Source of the DNA: Chitinophaga pinensis
GTDB lineage: Bacteria > Bacteroidota > Bacteroidia > M30B66
NCBI GenBank assembly: GCA_943333015.1
Contig: CALQRR010000158.1
Span: 1 to 5,129, forward strand
Length of the DNA: 5,129 nt
Direction: 5' to 3'
Made by a program: the position numbers and the translations under genes. The notes under the pieces were generated by a model. It ran no database searches. It had not been told where the DNA came from and saw only the letters and a program-made list of their open reading frames with translations. Positions 3,991 through 5,129 of the stretch are shown one piece after another. Position 1 is the first letter of the stretch; the number at the start of each line of letters is the position of its first letter.

Positions 3991-5129
3991 AGTAATATCG
4001 TTTTGCTTTTTAACAAAATACCGAGCAACGAGAAAAAGGGCAGCAGTGGCAATGAACAATTCAACAGTACCAATTGCACTGTTACCGGTGAGCATATTCC
4101 ACCAGCCTGTTTTAATGGTAAAAAAACCAACGCATGCTAATAGCCAATAGCCCCACATGGAGAAATTAATTGGAAAAAGTCGTGTTCGAACCGTTTGGAA
4201 AAACAGCTCTTGCTGTGACTGGCGAACCGGAGGGCTGAGGAACGTTATGAGCACCCAAGTAAGCGTTACAGCAATCGTTAAGATCAGAAGTTTGGAAGCA
4301 TATGCAGTCAGTGAAAGCGTCTTCTGAAACTGCAATTCAAACACCTGGAAGGCTTGCACATATCTGTGAAGCAGGGAAAATCCAAACGCATAGAGCAAGG
4401 AAGCTACCATGGCCGAAAATTGCGACCAGGCATTGATGCGTTTCCAAAACCAGCGTAAAATAAATACAGGACCAACACCTGCCGATACAACAAATAAGTG
4501 TTCAACGATACTGACCAAGGAATTGTGCTGAGTTGCGAGAAATATGCTCAACCACGTAATCAGGATCATCCACAAAACAGGCATCAAACGATTTCGAGGC
4601 TTGTGCTTTAGAGAAGCGATTTGATGCAATCGGCTTTCGATCATTCCGGCAGACCAAAGCTGAAAATTGGATGTAAGGGAAACGAAAGCTACGAGCAACA
4701 TACCGATACCCGCAAATTTAACAGTTCCATGCAGGTTTAAAAAAAACTGGGCTATAAGTTCCTCGCCGCTGGCAAATGGTTGATCGATCTGTGATCCCAA
4801 GGCATACAAGGGTATTAGCATCAGGAATACTTGAATGACCATAAATAGCAATAAACCGGTCAACAAGTGCACAGTCCCTTTTTGTCCTTTGGCATTCAGC
4901 AGTTTCTGACCATCCATATCGGGCATGTCACATAAAACGGCTGACCACCATTGAAAACCTAAAAATAGCAGCACATTGTTCCAACCCAAAACATCACTTG
5001 CTGCTGGAAACAACGATGTACGAAAACCTGCAGAATGAATCGTTTGGGACATTTCAGCAGGAGTTCCAAGTTGCAGGATTATGCCAACAGAGAACCAAAG
5101 AAGCAATAGGATAAACACGACTGCCATCC
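3988..5129 (-). CDS. Sodium:solute symporter (SSS family), N-terminus outside window
   Basis: This is the C-terminal part of a secondary transporter of the sodium:solute symporter family (TC 2.A.21), which uses the sodium gradient to import a small solute across the inner membrane. The frame is open to the edge; counting from the first visible Met (5127), which is probably internal, 379 residues are seen. About ten hydrophobic segments are visible, near 1-20, 48-65, 86-110, 135-155, 181-199, 204-226, 235-254, 275-297, 322-340 and 351-371. Family hallmarks are FQWWSAVLCD (58-67), the AFVSLTSNFQLW helix (147-158) at the place where SSS proteins carry the sodium-site Ser/Thr, and RWFWKRINAWSQFSAM (225-240), typical of Bacteroidota members. 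The usual glycine-rich loop plus Q-R before L-x-A-K is here MDGQKLLNAK, so the protein is somewhat divergent. The substrate cannot be inferred. It ends in KKQNDIT. Confidence 0.88.
   Translation of the reverse strand, partial: MAVVFILLLLWFSVGIILQLGTPAEMSQTIHSAGFRTSLFPAASDVLGWNNVLLFLGFQWWSAVLCDMPDMDGQKLLNAKGQKGTVHLLTGLLLFMVIQVFLMLIPLYALGSQIDQPFASGEELIAQFFLNLHGTVKFAGIGMLLVAFVSLTSNFQLWSAGMIESRLHQIASLKHKPRNRLMPVLWMILITWLSIFLATQHNSLVSIVEHLFVVSAGVGPVFILRWFWKRINAWSQFSAMVASLLYAFGFSLLHRYVQAFQVFELQFQKTLSLTAYASKLLILTIAVTLTWVLITFLSPPVRQSQQELFFQTVRTRLFPINFSMWGYWLLACVGFFTIKTGWWNMLTGNSAIGTVELFIATAALFLVARYFVKKQNDIT

Noticed and set aside
1..5129. CRISPR array, tRNA/rRNA gene, insertion sequence or integrase
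   Set aside because: No regularly spaced repeats, no cloverleaf-like segment, no transposase or recombinase-like frame and no terminal inverted repeats were seen on either strand, so mobility of the cluster is not supported from this window.

Overview
The window looks like a piece of a Bacteroidota (Bacteroidetes) chromosome. The lines of evidence are: a sodium:solute symporter with the R-W-F-W-x-R-I-N-A-W signature common in that phylum's SSS proteins; a regulator-like protein whose N-terminus has the S-x-S-T-F-x-R-L-F ... T-L-D-x-L-A ... N-W-E-D-Y-C pattern I associate with that phylum; no Shine-Dalgarno sequences ahead of any start; and one promoter-like site fitting the TTG / TAnnTTTG type. 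This is a judgement by eye; no search was run. Every supported gene lies on the minus strand, so the biological order runs from high to low coordinates.

Layout in transcription order: (1) 5129-3988, the C-terminal 380 or so residues of an SSS-family sodium:solute symporter, cut by the window edge. (2) 3987-3867, an intergenic stretch with a 10-bp palindrome and one copy of a 13-bp motif. (3) 3866-2754, a 370-residue protein with a possible N-terminal helix-turn-helix and a helical C-terminal domain. (4) 2753-2680, a short gap with a second exact copy of the 13-bp motif. (5) 2679-967, a very tight five-gene cluster: two related small soluble proteins (126 and 150 aa), a 58-aa strongly basic microprotein, and two small membrane proteins (106 and 130 aa). 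The junctions are a 3-nt gap, a 1-nt TGATG overlap, a 14-nt overlap and a 0-nt TAG|ATG abutment. (6) 966-626, a 341-nt noncoding stretch with a perfect 8-bp hairpin (possible terminator), a 45-codon open segment without a start (possible gene remnant), and a promoter-like site. (7) 625-1, a 61-aa single-pass membrane protein overlapping by 8 nt an unrecognised protein that runs off the window.

The most interesting part is the five-gene cluster. Its first two proteins are related to each other, and each appears to contain two copies of a helix-strand unit. The third is a lysine/arginine-rich microprotein easily missed by length-filtered gene calling. The last two are integral membrane proteins. 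The close coupling implies that all five are made together, probably as one functional module, possibly under the influence of the upstream HTH-like protein. I do not know a function for this module. A soluble sensor or adaptor pair with a membrane-acting output is one reading, but it is inference only. Recurrence of the 13-bp motif (TGAACATACTTGA, or one mismatch) ahead of three separate transcription units is the main regulatory clue.
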